A stretch of 64,000 bases of DNA from Lawsonibacter asaccharolyticus (lineage in GTDB: Bacteria; Bacillota; Clostridia; Oscillospirales; Oscillospiraceae). The position numbers were made by a program, and so were the translations under genes. The stretch spans positions 2,604,001 through 2,668,000 of the forward strand of contig BFBT01000001.1 of assembly GCA_003112755.1 (NCBI GenBank), read 5' to 3'. The notes under the pieces are model-generated. The model was not told the origin of the DNA, made no database searches, and saw nothing but the letters and a program-made list of their open reading frames with translations. Below are positions 25,834 through 35,151 of this stretch, one piece after another (within the stretch, counting starts at the first letter, position 1; every line of letters begins with the position of its first letter).

Positions 25834-26433
25834 TTATCCCTCCTGCAGCTTCTTCAGCAGCTTCACGATCCGCTCCCGGTTCTTTGCGGTTTTCATGAAG
25901 GTGGGGAGATGATCGGCCTGGGTCTTTTTCTGGCTTCCCAATGGCTTTTCCCGCAGGTCGGCGCTGAGATAGCCGATCAGATATGCAAGGTGCTCCCGGT
26001 TGATGGCCCAGACTGGCTTACCCTGGAATGAGGTCAAAAACCACAGCTCCAGGCCGAACCAGGGGTCCTTGCCGCCCTGAATCTCCGCACCATAGGAGAA
26101 AGCCTCTACCGTCTTGTGTACCTCACCCGGCATGGTTGTCCCACAGTAAGGACAGGCCACATGGAGGACGGGAAAGCGCTGCTTTGCCTCATCTTCAATA
26201 TCCACCCGATAGTACCTGCCGCAGTTCCTGCATTGGTTATGGACATCATAGCGGTAGACCGTCCGATCCTGCGTCATCCGGTGGCCGCAGCTCAAGCAGC
26301 GGAAATAGGCGTCATCCTCATCCGCTGTCACCACACCCGCGCCATGGCACTTGGGGCATTTTACCTGGATACCGGTGGTGAAGGCGCTGTAGGCACTGTG
26401 GGTGAAATAGGGTTCATCGATGATTCGGATCAT
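25834..26433 (-). CDS. zinc-ribbon hypothetical protein
   Basis: A 199-residue protein with four CxxC pairs: CPKCHGAGVV, CLSCGHRM, CRNCGRYY and CPYCGTTM, forming two probable zinc ribbons in residues 24-105. The C-terminal half is helical and basic (REKPLGSQKKTQ). Function unknown; a nucleic-acid or protein contact is possible. Confidence 0.75.
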   Translation of the reverse strand: MIRIIDEPYFTHSAYSAFTTGIQVKCPKCHGAGVVTADEDDAYFRCLSCGHRMTQDRTVYRYDVHNQCRNCGRYYRVDIEDEAKQRFPVLHVACPYCGTTMPGEVHKTVEAFSYGAEIQGGKDPWFGLELWFLTSFQGKPVWAINREHLAYLIGYLSADLREKPLGSQKKTQADHLPTFMKTAKNRERIVKLLKKLQEG

Positions 26434-26445
26434 AAACTCACATCC

Positions 26446-27927
26446 TCAAAAATCACGAAGCTCATCGAACTTCTCAATCAGGGCATCTTTCTGGAGCGTA
26501 TCACCCGGCAGGGCATCCAGGATACCCCGCAGGGCCATGTAAATTTCATCCCGCTCCTCGGTTTCGATAAAGCCCATCTTGTTGAAGGTCTGGGTATAGG
26601 CTGTCACCGCATCCAGCGCCTGGGCCTGGGCATCCTCGCCCGGTTCAGCGGCCAGCTTCATCAGCTGGGAACGGGTCTTGCGGTATTGATTGGCTGCTTT
26701 TTTCGCAGCGGAGGCGGGGATATGCTCCGCACCGTCCCAGCCTCGGAATGGATTATCCAGGTTTTGCGCCAGCCACTCCGGTTTCCGGGGCTTGGTGATC
26801 CGCAGGTCCATTCCCGGCTTGCCTTTCCAGAGCCGCTTTGCCACTTTTGCCGCCGTCTCCGGCAGGCTGGTCATCCAGAACCAGCGAAGCTCCGGCATTT
26901 GCTCCGGGGTGGGGATGTCGTCCGCCCCGAAACCGAACAAGTCGAAGGTGGATAGGTTCGTCAATTCCCGGAACCCTCCCACGGCGGAGAAGTTCCCCAG
27001 GTTTCCCGGCGCACCCCAGAGCCTCAGTTCCTTCAGGTGGGGATGAACAGCAGCCAGTCCGGTCAGATCAAAGTCCTTCAGCTGGATGCCATGCAGCCCA
27101 CAAAGGTTCGGCAGTTCCGTGTGCGGGCGGTATTCCCCGATAAATTGGAGGGTCAAACCGCTGCCATCTTCGGGGGCATGGATGGCACAGGCGTCCGGCC
27201 CCTTGTTCTGGAACAGGAGCAGCTCCGTTCCCTCACACAGCCACAGCTCCTCCAGCCCGGTCATGTCCAGCATCAGCTTTCTGATGCTGGTGCCCCGCAG
27301 ATCAAGTGTCCTTTGACCGTGGTTCAGCAAAGTCACTTCATCAACAAAGGGGGTTTCCCGCAAAAACTCCAGCAGATCCGGGTGCCACCGCTCACAGATA
27401 AGGTCGGAGAGGCAGGGCAGTGCCTTTAGTTCCAGCGCCGAATCGAATGGTGCGTACTGATCCATCACCCGATGGCTGCTGACTTTCAGCGGGATGCCGC
27501 CGATCTCCGTTTGCTCGTCGCTCTCCATGGCCTCCTTGAAGGCCCGCCGCCGCTTTTCCGGGATGGCCTGCCACCGGACCTGGAGGTACACATCATAGCC
27601 GTCATTCCAGCCGCCGTAGGAGCGGCAGGGCTGGTCGGTGAAGGGCGGAAGTGTACCCACCAGCGCGTACTGGGGCGGGACCTCCAGCGGCACCCGCAGC
27701 AAATGAAGGTCACGGGACCAGTACATAAAGTCCTTGTAGAGCGGGCGGAGATGAGGAAGTTCCTCCGCCGTCAGAGGGGCGTCGCCCACCCAGTCCAGAG
27801 AGAGGACCACCGCCCAGGGCTGCTCACTCACCGTGTCCGGCGGCGCAATATAGGCCACCTGGCAGGCGGTGTAGCGTTTCAGATATTGGTTGTAGACCGT
27901 ATAGACCTCTCCGGTGCTGGCTTTCAT
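26446..27927 (-). CDS. Imm26-like N-terminus plus leucine-rich region
   Basis: A 493-residue soluble protein. Residues 1-60 (GEVYTVYNQYLKRYTACQVA) resemble the beta core of Imm26-type proteins. From about 150 to 390 there is a leucine-rich, strand-turn pattern (LKMLDMTGLEELWL-like units such as LRGTSIRKLMLDMTGLEELW and HLKELRLWGAPGNLGNF). The last 100 residues are helical. A binding scaffold is likely. AGAGGAGCG site at the start. Confidence 0.72.
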   Translation of the reverse strand: MKASTGEVYTVYNQYLKRYTACQVAYIAPPDTVSEQPWAVVLSLDWVGDAPLTAEELPHLRPLYKDFMYWSRDLHLLRVPLEVPPQYALVGTLPPFTDQPCRSYGGWNDGYDVYLQVRWQAIPEKRRRAFKEAMESDEQTEIGGIPLKVSSHRVMDQYAPFDSALELKALPCLSDLICERWHPDLLEFLRETPFVDEVTLLNHGQRTLDLRGTSIRKLMLDMTGLEELWLCEGTELLLFQNKGPDACAIHAPEDGSGLTLQFIGEYRPHTELPNLCGLHGIQLKDFDLTGLAAVHPHLKELRLWGAPGNLGNFSAVGGFRELTNLSTFDLFGFGADDIPTPEQMPELRWFWMTSLPETAAKVAKRLWKGKPGMDLRITKPRKPEWLAQNLDNPFRGWDGAEHIPASAAKKAANQYRKTRSQLMKLAAEPGEDAQAQALDAVTAYTQTFNKMGFIETEERDEIYMALRGILDALPGDTLQKDALIEKFDELRDF

Positions 27928-27942
27928 GGCGCCACGCTCCTC

Positions 27943-28179
27943 TCATCCGCTCTTTTCCAGATAGAATCCCCATACGCCATTGGAGAACTCTCCAGCGGCG
28001 AAGCGGTGGATCTGCCCGTCAATCTCCACCTGCCAGACCTCGAAGGTATGGTCTTGGTGATAGATCGGGTCTTTGACTTTTACTCGCTTGCCGGTGGTTT
28101 GCCAGTCGTAGTCAAAGATGTTCACACCGAACAATTTGCATTGACCGTCTGGGCCAAAGGTTTCATATTCCCATGCCAT
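27943..28179 (-). CDS. small hypothetical protein
   Basis: A 78-residue beta-rich protein (FGVNIFDYDWQTTGKRVKVK, then FEVWQVEIDGQIHRFAAGEF). The ATG at 28179 is placed about seven bases behind GTGAGG; an in-frame ATG four codons earlier lacks such a site. No family known. Confidence 0.7.
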   Translation of the reverse strand: MAWEYETFGPDGQCKLFGVNIFDYDWQTTGKRVKVKDPIYHQDHTFEVWQVEIDGQIHRFAAGEFSNGVWGFYLEKSG

Positions 28180-28223
28180 GTGATGCCTCACAATTCAACG
28201 CACTTACCTACAAAGCAACAATT

Positions 28224-28679
28224 TTATTCCTGCTGTAAGAGTTCTATCAAAGAATCCAAATGCTTATCCCACGATTCCCAGTGATTACTTTCTTTCCAAA
28301 GTTCTACGATTTCTCTTTCGCCATCTTCATCAGGAACTTGATTTTTAATACTCCTCAATCGCCTAAGAAGGTCTTTTCGAGCAGTAGCTGAAGCTGAGAA
28401 ATTCGTTATTGCTGACCAAACATTAGAATCCTCATCATCGTAGTTTAGCTTTCCTGTTTCCTGCCATTCTGAATAAAGTTCTGCGAGCGCGATGGCGGTA
28501 TTATCATAGAGAAAGTCAATTTCGTTCACTGTTTCTCCAAGAAAACCTTCCTCTTTCAGAAAGCCTATCAATCCACCTAAAGTCAGTTTCTTATGTTTGG
28601 GTAAATAATCTGATTTCAAAAGGAAAATTAGGTCTAAGCCATTATCACTTTCCAATGCTTTTACACCCCATGAACCCAT
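28224..28679 (-). CDS. DUF4259-like protein, AT-rich
   Basis: A 151-residue protein opening MGSWGVKALESDNGLDLIF, the hallmark of DUF4259 proteins, which are common in immunity clusters. The rest is helical and ends in a Trp-containing helix. Composition is lower in GC than adjacent genes. GGAGGTACAG site upstream. Confidence 0.78.
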   Translation of the reverse strand: MGSWGVKALESDNGLDLIFLLKSDYLPKHKKLTLGGLIGFLKEEGFLGETVNEIDFLYDNTAIALAELYSEWQETGKLNYDDEDSNVWSAITNFSASATARKDLLRRLRSIKNQVPDEDGEREIVELWKESNHWESWDKHLDSLIELLQQE

Positions 28680-28712
28680 CTTCCTGTACCTCCAATCTGA
28701 TTCTCATGAACT

Positions 28713-29672
28713 TCACAATCCTGTTCGCTGCCAGCCGTTCAGCCGCTCCTGCAGTCCGTCGATCCTCCAGCCCTCGCCCACACGCTTCATGAGAAAGCGG
28801 CGGTCAAAGCCTATATTTTCCTCCCTGGTGTAGATGTAAAGCTTGTGCCGGGTGATCTGCTCCGCGTCCAGGAACTGCTCCCCCTTGTAAGTGCCCTGAG
28901 CGCTGTACGAGAGGCCCAGGGGCCGGTAGCCCGGACGGGGCTTTTCACTCACATACTTCTCCCAGATCGCCAGCAGGCGGGGCACAGCCTCAGCGTCTTC
29001 AAACCCGGCCTGCTCCATGTACTGCTCCCATTCTGTCATCTCGGCAAAGAAAGCGGACAGCACCCTGCGGCATTCCGCCGCCGCCTGCTCATCCAGCTGG
29101 ACGGGCTTTTTGGCCTTTTCCCGCTGGAGCTGGGAGAAGTGTTCCATCTGCTCCTGGGTGAACTGCACATGGGCCACCGGCTTGATGTAATTGTTGCCTG
29201 CGATGGCCAGCAGGCCCTCGTAGGTAATTGCGGTATGGTCCATCTGGATGTGGGAGAGCTTGGGGATGGAGGCCGCCTGAAGCAGCCCAGCATCGTCCAG
29301 TCCGGTGCGGTTGAGGGTCAGAAGGTCCAGCTTGCCGCCTTGCAGGGCGGCCAGGCCGCTGCCGTTGATTCCGGCGTTGCCGTCCAGAATCAGATAGCGC
29401 AGCTTGGGCATGGCGGCAAAGACCGGAAAGCAGGCGTCGGTGAGGGCGCCGTTCTCTACACCGAAATTGACCATATTTTTATGTCCGGCAAAGGGCGTCA
29501 GCAGTTCATCCGTCACTGGATAGCCTTTCACATGGAAGCCCACCAGGGTGTAACCAGCCAGCCGCTCCATGATCTCCGGGGGCAGCTCCGGGACTTCAAA
29601 CTGCTTCTCTCCGTCTAAGGTCAGAACACCGTTTTCCCAGTCTGCTGTTCTGGCCCGTTTTGGTAATTCCAT
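28713..29672 (-). CDS. leucine-rich repeat plus NTF2-fold immunity protein
   Basis: A 319-residue fusion. Residues about 40-165 are degenerate leucine-rich repeats (LRYLILDGNAGINGSGLAAL, LDLLTLNRTGLDDAGLL, ITYEGLLAIAGNN). The last 130 residues look like an NTF2-fold immunity domain, with a helical start and the terminal strands YKGEQFL, HKLYIYTREENI and RFLMKRVGEGWRIDGLQER. Both parts are binding folds. AAGGAGG site. Confidence 0.75.
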   Translation of the reverse strand: MELPKRARTADWENGVLTLDGEKQFEVPELPPEIMERLAGYTLVGFHVKGYPVTDELLTPFAGHKNMVNFGVENGALTDACFPVFAAMPKLRYLILDGNAGINGSGLAALQGGKLDLLTLNRTGLDDAGLLQAASIPKLSHIQMDHTAITYEGLLAIAGNNYIKPVAHVQFTQEQMEHFSQLQREKAKKPVQLDEQAAAECRRVLSAFFAEMTEWEQYMEQAGFEDAEAVPRLLAIWEKYVSEKPRPGYRPLGLSYSAQGTYKGEQFLDAEQITRHKLYIYTREENIGFDRRFLMKRVGEGWRIDGLQERLNGWQRTGL

Positions 29673-29683
29673 TGCCTACCTCC

Positions 29684-32600
29684 TTATTCCTGCTCTTTGT
29701 AGCTGGCTTCAATATCCATGAACCGCACATACACGGCGCAGACCCCGCCTTTTGCGTCATAGCCAAAGTAGACGGGATAGTAACCGTCCCCCCAGCCGGA
29801 GGCGAAGATGGGCAGGTTGCAGTCGGTGTCCGGCACTGTCCAGTTGAGCCAGTCGCCATAGTCCCCCTGATACTTGGGGTGGGCTTTGGCGTTTTCCTCC
29901 AGCAAGTCGCAGAACAGGTCATTGTAGGGGTCGATGTCCGGGTCCTCCTCCAGCCGCTTGGTCCAGTATGCCTTAAAGGCCGCCTGGGTCTGGATGTCCG
30001 CCACACAGCCCATCCCGGCGTCTACGCCAAAGCCGAAGTAGTCATCATCTCCAATCGCCGCGTCCAGCTCCTCGCTGCCTGTCATACCCAGCTCATAGCG
30101 GACAGGCTTTTCCTGGCTGACCTCCACCTTGACGCAGGCGTAGCGGTCGCCGTATTTCTCACTGGGCACCACGCAGATCTTCACGGGATAAGTCCCGGCA
30201 GGAATGGTCTGTATAAAGGGCGGTGTATCCTCCAGCTCCACCAGCGGATCGCAGGCGAATATCTGCCCGGTGGGGAAATGGACGGTGCCGATGTCCAGCA
30301 CATCCACCCCCATGTTCCCAATCACTTTTTCTGTAAAATGGGCTTCCAGGTCCGTTTTGCAGGCCAGCTTGTCCTTGATAGATTCGTATTTGTTCAGCCA
30401 TTCTGTGGTAGGCATATCGGTATCTCCTTTCGGTCCCGGGTCCACCCGGATGATGGGCCGGTAAAAGTCATAGTCGCCGTTCAGGTCATTGTCCTCCTGC
30501 ACTTCCGGCTTGCAATGCGGGGAACAGGGCAGAAACCCCAGGAACGGCCCCAGTCCGCCGCAGATACTGCGCCCGCCGTCTCCGCCGCAGGTGGTGAGTT
30601 TGTCAGCCTGCACCACTTCCCGCATGTAGGGGTCGTAGGCGATGGACAGACCGAAGAAGTTGGGCTGCTCCATGTCATAGGGTCTGTCCTGCTCCTCATC
30701 CATGTCCTCAAACCAGCGCAGGCGCATGGAGTAGTCCAGCCCATCCCCCCAGGGGAACAGGGTGCGGCACCCGCCGCCGCACAGGTAGGCCCACTCATCC
30801 GCCGTAGGCAGTGAAAGACCTTGCTTTTCCAACTGTTCAAGAAGCGCATGGTAGTCTGTGCGGTTATAGATCCAGAGCTGAAAGCCCGTTTCTGTTCGAT
30901 CTATACGGGCTGATTGATGTAAGGTAAGGCTGTCAAGGCCGCTCCAGGCAAAATCACGGAACTGCCTCAGCCAGTCAGGGTGGGCAGTCAATCTGGGATT
31001 TTCCATCTGAACCGGCTCCCAGCAGAGTTCCTCCAACTCCCGGCCCACCAGCATGGGGCCGATGGCCGCCTGCCGGACGGGAGCCATGCTTTCTCCAATG
31101 AATTCTGCCGGGTCCTGCTCCAGTTCCCATTCTTGAAACAGGTACTCTAATTCCGCCCGGCTCTCCTGATTCAGTCCCACGGCAAACCTGTCCCAGCCAA
31201 GGGTAACGGTATCACCGGGAACAAAGACAAACTCCCGGCCATCTTTCCTGAAGATTCCAGTGGTGCAGCTCTGGCCCCAGCGGTCAAAGTGCTCTATCCG
31301 CACAAAATCCAGGTGGTACTGCTCTGAAAGCTGCTCCATGAGAGCTTGTCTTTTCTCAGGGGAGAGCTGGTCAAACTGGGGACGAAGCAGCATTTTTCCC
31401 ATGTCCAGCCGGTTGTCTGCACACTTCTGTGGCAATTTGGATTCCTTCCCTGGGAGGAAGAAGGGCAGATTCGGATAAGTTTCTGCATACTCCCGCCAGG
31501 GCTCCAGCCTTCGGGGCTTGTTCGCCGTCCGCAGGAAACCCCAGAAGTCGGTGGGGTAACGAAACACCGGCCCCACGCCGTTCCGTTGGGTGACGATGAC
31601 CACCGTTCCATCGGTGAGCACGCCAATGTGCTGCATCTTTTCGCCTCCGAACATCCCTGGACGGATGCGCAGCACCTCCCTTGTGCTCATGTTGATAAGC
31701 TGGGCAAAATCATCAGAGAGGATCTCGCCGTTTCCCTGCACCAGCAGCCAATCTTCGGTAAACCAGCGAAGTTTCAGCCCCTCTCCCATTCCGGGCAGGT
31801 CGGCGATTCGGCACCGTCCGGTGTCCATGTCCAGCTCCAGTAGGCATTCCTTCACCCGCCACTTGCCGCTGACGGCGTGGATCATGTAGATGCGGCCTGT
31901 GCCGGGAACGGGAACTGCTTCGGAGAGGTGGTCGTATCCGTACAAAGGGAAGGGGTGCTCCGTGACCTTGCCATTTTCCCAGCGGTAAATGTGCCCCTTG
32001 TACCACTCATTGGAAAAATAGATCCGGCCAAGCCCGTCCGCCGTGATGCCGCAGTGGTAGGTGCCACTCCAGCCATCCTTGTGTAGCGGCCAGTTTTTTA
32101 CATCCTGGCATGTGCCCCGGCCGGTCAGTTCAATCCGTGTAGCGTTGGTGGGATCGCCCACCCAGAGGGAATAGTCGGCCCAGAAAAAAGATTTCGGTGC
32201 GCCCTCATATCCGATGGGGGAAGGCTCAAAAAAGTTTAGAGTATTGGGGTTTTTGCATAGCAATGCCTTTCCAATCACCCCACTTGCGGAGGCCCTTGAA
32301 GCGGCATACAGCCCGGTTTGATTCGAATAGGAAATGCACCCGAAATGGCATAGACTCATGGAGCGGGTCACTTTCGGCGGACGGCAGCGCAGATCTGCCA
32401 CACAACCATATTTCCATTCCTCGGAATGGATGCTTTTCCATTCCCCGGCCGCAAAGTCCCCTGCCAGAGAATTGAAGAAATAGTCGTGCTCGGTCTCAAG
32501 GATGTATTCCTCGCAGGGCATCAGAGCCCCGGGGTCCTGCTCTTTGGCATGGGCGCCCCATTTTCGTCCGGGCTGTTTCATCAGGCGGCAGTATTGCCCA

Positions 32601-32908
32601 TGCTTTTTACAAAAGTGTTCCAGTTCGCTGCGTTCTTCCTCTGGGATCAGGATAAACAGATACTCGTCCTCTGCATCCAGGTTATATAGTGCCCAGCCGA
32701 AGGCGGACAGCTCCTGACCCAGAGCGTCCACACCCTTTTCGTGGGGCAGTTTCATATACTGGACGCCGACGGCATCAAAGCGTTCCTCCAGCAGCACCGG
32801 GACCTGTGCGCTCCATTTTTCTCGAAGTTCGGCCAGAGTGTCCTGCACAGCTCCGTCAAATTTCAGAATGTCCAGCGCGTCGTCGATCTGTTGCTTGAAG
32901 TCAGCCAT
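29684..32908 (-). CDS. fused protein: DUF6630-like, propeller, SUMF1-like, DUF4241
   Basis: A 1074-residue protein. Residues 55-130 resemble DUF6630 (FGWALYNLDAEDEYLFILIP). A beta-propeller-like part follows (about 205-450, GRIYFSNEWYKGHIYRWENG). Residues 540-800 resemble a formylglycine-generating/SUMF1-like fold (LPTADEWAYLCGGG, LFPWGDG, FFGLSIAYDPYMREVV), probably without catalysis. From 832 on lies DUF4241 (VDVLDIGTVHFPTGQIFACD, FASGWGDGYYPVYFGYD). The DUF4241 part has its own ATG (30415) behind AAAGGAGATA, so it was recently, or still is, a separate gene. The start of the whole is ATG 32908 with GAGGAG; a TTG two codons earlier is unlikely. Confidence 0.8.
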   Translation of the reverse strand: MADFKQQIDDALDILKFDGAVQDTLAELREKWSAQVPVLLEERFDAVGVQYMKLPHEKGVDALGQELSAFGWALYNLDAEDEYLFILIPEEERSELEHFCKKHGQYCRLMKQPGRKWGAHAKEQDPGALMPCEEYILETEHDYFFNSLAGDFAAGEWKSIHSEEWKYGCVADLRCRPPKVTRSMSLCHFGCISYSNQTGLYAASRASASGVIGKALLCKNPNTLNFFEPSPIGYEGAPKSFFWADYSLWVGDPTNATRIELTGRGTCQDVKNWPLHKDGWSGTYHCGITADGLGRIYFSNEWYKGHIYRWENGKVTEHPFPLYGYDHLSEAVPVPGTGRIYMIHAVSGKWRVKECLLELDMDTGRCRIADLPGMGEGLKLRWFTEDWLLVQGNGEILSDDFAQLINMSTREVLRIRPGMFGGEKMQHIGVLTDGTVVIVTQRNGVGPVFRYPTDFWGFLRTANKPRRLEPWREYAETYPNLPFFLPGKESKLPQKCADNRLDMGKMLLRPQFDQLSPEKRQALMEQLSEQYHLDFVRIEHFDRWGQSCTTGIFRKDGREFVFVPGDTVTLGWDRFAVGLNQESRAELEYLFQEWELEQDPAEFIGESMAPVRQAAIGPMLVGRELEELCWEPVQMENPRLTAHPDWLRQFRDFAWSGLDSLTLHQSARIDRTETGFQLWIYNRTDYHALLEQLEKQGLSLPTADEWAYLCGGGCRTLFPWGDGLDYSMRLRWFEDMDEEQDRPYDMEQPNFFGLSIAYDPYMREVVQADKLTTCGGDGGRSICGGLGPFLGFLPCSPHCKPEVQEDNDLNGDYDFYRPIIRVDPGPKGDTDMPTTEWLNKYESIKDKLACKTDLEAHFTEKVIGNMGVDVLDIGTVHFPTGQIFACDPLVELEDTPPFIQTIPAGTYPVKICVVPSEKYGDRYACVKVEVSQEKPVRYELGMTGSEELDAAIGDDDYFGFGVDAGMGCVADIQTQAAFKAYWTKRLEEDPDIDPYNDLFCDLLEENAKAHPKYQGDYGDWLNWTVPDTDCNLPIFASGWGDGYYPVYFGYDAKGGVCAVYVRFMDIEASYKEQE

Positions 32909-33025
32909 AAGCAAGTCTCCTCTTTTTCTGGTCTGCTGGGTACAGTGACAGCCATATGGTCAAATCGCGGACATTCTCCCCACGCCATGGTCGTCACCAG
33001 CTCCTTTCGCAGATAGTTTCCTCTT

Positions 33026-33232
33026 TCAATCTTTTTTTAGGTGTTTAATGTACTCACTTTCTGAGCCGTCCCAGCAGCAGTTCACGCACCGGCCATTCTG
33101 AAAATGATGGGGACAATTCGGGTAGCCATAGAGAATATGGGCACATTCCGGACACAGCCCCATCATCTGTGAGGAGCCTTTGAAAAACAGGCTGCCGCAC
33201 TCATCGCAAATGACCAGTTCTTTTTCTGCCAT
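33026..33232 (-). CDS. small zinc-ribbon protein
   Basis: A 68-residue protein with three Cys pairs (ICDECGSLFF, LCPECAHILYG and CVNCCWDGSE) plus CPHH, consistent with one or two zinc sites. Either the ATG at 33232 or a GTG at 33241 that overlaps the previous stop could be used. The 117 bases downstream before the next gene contain no convincing gene. Confidence 0.7.
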   Translation of the reverse strand: MAEKELVICDECGSLFFKGSSQMMGLCPECAHILYGYPNCPHHFQNGRCVNCCWDGSESEYIKHLKKD

Positions 33233-33237
33233 GGGTA

Positions 33238-33564
33238 TCACCAGTCCCTTTCCCGGATGGCCTCCTCAGTGTCAATGGGGATATTGAACCACTCCAGAAT
33301 ATAGGCCACGGCTGCCGCAATGCATTCCCGTGCCACCGTTTCGATCTCGCTGTCGTTCTCGTCAAACTCCTCCTGGAGATCATTGATGCCGCAGACCGCC
33401 TCGTCCAGTGTCTCCTGCACCACTCCGGTGGCGGTTTCGCCGCTCTCCAGCAGATCGATGACCTTCTGGAGCTCGTCCTTTACCTTGTCCACCAGAAAAG
33501 CAGGATAGTAATCGTCCTGATACATCTCGTCCAGCAGTTTGTAATTGGGGTCAAATGATTTCAT
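33238..33564 (-). CDS. DUF5713 family protein
   Basis: A 108-residue acidic helical protein. MKSFDPNYKLLDEMYQDDYY, INDLQEEFDENDSEIETVAR and a final TEEAIRERDW match DUF5713 closely along the whole length. Start at 33564 chosen for the AAAGGAG site. Function unknown; the family is regularly found among immunity genes. Confidence 0.85.
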   Translation of the reverse strand: MKSFDPNYKLLDEMYQDDYYPAFLVDKVKDELQKVIDLLESGETATGVVQETLDEAVCGINDLQEEFDENDSEIETVARECIAAAVAYILEWFNIPIDTEEAIRERDW

Positions 33565-33580
33565 AGGAATTGCTCCTTTC

Positions 33581-34126
33581 TCATTCAAACATCAAACCGT
33601 ATGATTCGGTGAGGCTGCCATCATCCTCATGGAAAATACACTGATACAGAGGCTGACTCTGTGTTGCTTTGCGGAACCGCTCCAGAACCGGAGCCAGCGG
33701 CTCATCGGCAGGGATGCCGAGAGCATCAGACACCCGCCGCCAGCTGTCCATATCCATATCTTCCAAGTTACAGTTGCGCTGTCTCTGCCCGTATTCCTCC
33801 AGTGTTTTGGAATCTACATAGTGCTTTGCGTCACAGCAGTCGTGCCAGCAGATACAGCTCACGATCAGGGAAAAGAGGTCATCCATGTTCTCGGCCAGAC
33901 GGCCTGCCTCACCTTCGCTGCTGTAATATCCAATGGAGCCATCTTCCAACAGGTGGTATTCTCCGCCGGAGCCATCCCTGGCAAAGGCCATACCGGGCAG
34001 GGAAAAGGTGCATCGGCCTTCTGCGTCATCCCGTGGGGATAACTCATCCAGCAGGAAGAAGTCAAACAGCGAATCAAATTCCTCTGCCAAATCAGGGTTT
34101 TCACGCAATATCTTCAAATAGTCCAT
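33581..34126 (-). CDS. SUKH-superfamily-like protein
   Basis: A 181-residue acidic protein. The middle (FARDGSGGEYHLLEDGSIGY, then LAENMDDLFSLIVSCICWHD) has the strand-strand-helix pattern of SMI1/KNR4-like SUKH proteins. Its C-terminus holds a strand pair, QPLYQCIFHEDDGSLTESYG. Probable immunity protein. ACGGAGGGA site. Confidence 0.72.
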   Translation of the reverse strand: MDYLKILRENPDLAEEFDSLFDFFLLDELSPRDDAEGRCTFSLPGMAFARDGSGGEYHLLEDGSIGYYSSEGEAGRLAENMDDLFSLIVSCICWHDCCDAKHYVDSKTLEEYGQRQRNCNLEDMDMDSWRRVSDALGIPADEPLAPVLERFRKATQSQPLYQCIFHEDDGSLTESYGLMFE

Positions 34127-34142
34127 TGTCGTTTCCCTCCGT

Positions 34143-35147
34143 TTACGGTTCTTGGGCCATTTTGCGCAGCTGTTCCAGCCACTGTGTTTCTTCCATTATC
34201 TCATCGTTCTGGTAAAAGTGGTCTTTATCGCGGGCCAAATGGTCAGCGAGCGGAGGTGCATCCAGCGGGGTGCATACCGTAAAACTGTCCCGATCCGCCC
34301 CCTTGATCTCCCGGTTGAGGTAGTACACCCGCCTGGCATCGCGGGAATACCAGTGACTGAGCAATTTCCACGAGGGCAGATCTGCCTTGGGAAGCTGCTT
34401 GCCGTAGGCATAGATCCGTTTCTCATCCCTGGCAAAATAGGTATCGCCCAACGAGCGGAAAGAGGAAACTTCCGCGCCCTTGATGATCTTCACCTTGCCG
34501 TCTCCATTGTGGAAGTAGACCTGCCGGCTGTCCTTTGCATATCCCTGGGGCGCACCCGAATCGTTCTGGCCGTTGTCCAACACCTGGAAGGCTGCCAGTT
34601 CTGCATCCGAGATTCTCCCGCTGGTGGTGTAGACGGCTGTTTTATCCATCGCGTAGGCATAGTTTAACACCCGAAACGATGCCGGGTCTGCTCCACGCAG
34701 GCGAATCCCGCCGAGAAAGCAGGCCGTAGAGGATTTGCCCCAGTAACGCCAGCAGCAGAAGTCTTTGGGCGCAACACCCTTCAACAAGCCGTTTTCATAT
34801 AGGCCGGAGAAGTAAACCGCTCCATCCTTGAGGAAAAACTCGTTGTCCACCGGCTTTGTGTTGGTGATCGGTTGGAGCATTTCTCCGTGCTCGGCTGTGA
34901 TACTCAACTCGATCTCATCGTCGCTATAGATCAAATGGAGCCCATGATGGGCTTTTCCATCAAAATGCAGTTCAATGTCATGGTATTTGAGAATTAAGGG
35001 CTTCCCGCCGCTTCTCATCGTGGAAACAGCATCGGGCTTGCCGAATATCTCCATGATCTCATCCTGTGACATTCCAAATTTCAACGGTGAAATGTTCTGA
35101 GGATTCTGCAATATTTGATTGCGCCAAGTAGTAAAGTTCTGTTTCAT
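34143..35147 (-). CDS. DKNYY-repeat protein
   Basis: A 334-residue protein. After an N-terminal domain (about 15-85, LKFGMSQDEIMEIFGKPDAV), residues 105-310 are DKNYY-type repeats of the form YAKDSRQVYFHNGDGKVKII, FARDEKRIYAYGKQLP and YSRDARRVYYLNREIKGAD. Such repeats make a beta scaffold in polymorphic-toxin-associated proteins. The ATG at 35147 begins four bases after the stop of the preceding gene; its ribosome binding site is weak, suggesting reinitiation. Confidence 0.8.
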   Translation of the reverse strand: MKQNFTTWRNQILQNPQNISPLKFGMSQDEIMEIFGKPDAVSTMRSGGKPLILKYHDIELHFDGKAHHGLHLIYSDDEIELSITAEHGEMLQPITNTKPVDNEFFLKDGAVYFSGLYENGLLKGVAPKDFCCWRYWGKSSTACFLGGIRLRGADPASFRVLNYAYAMDKTAVYTTSGRISDAELAAFQVLDNGQNDSGAPQGYAKDSRQVYFHNGDGKVKIIKGAEVSSFRSLGDTYFARDEKRIYAYGKQLPKADLPSWKLLSHWYSRDARRVYYLNREIKGADRDSFTVCTPLDAPPLADHLARDKDHFYQNDEIMEETQWLEQLRKMAQEP

Positions 35148-35151
35148 ACTT

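Noticed and set aside
32868-32991. Small minus-strand frame (MAWGECPRFDHM...) between the zinc-ribbon gene and the 1074-residue gene
   Set aside because: It has a fair ribosome binding site but ends in shadow of the next gene and shows no protein-like C-terminus; too weak to call.
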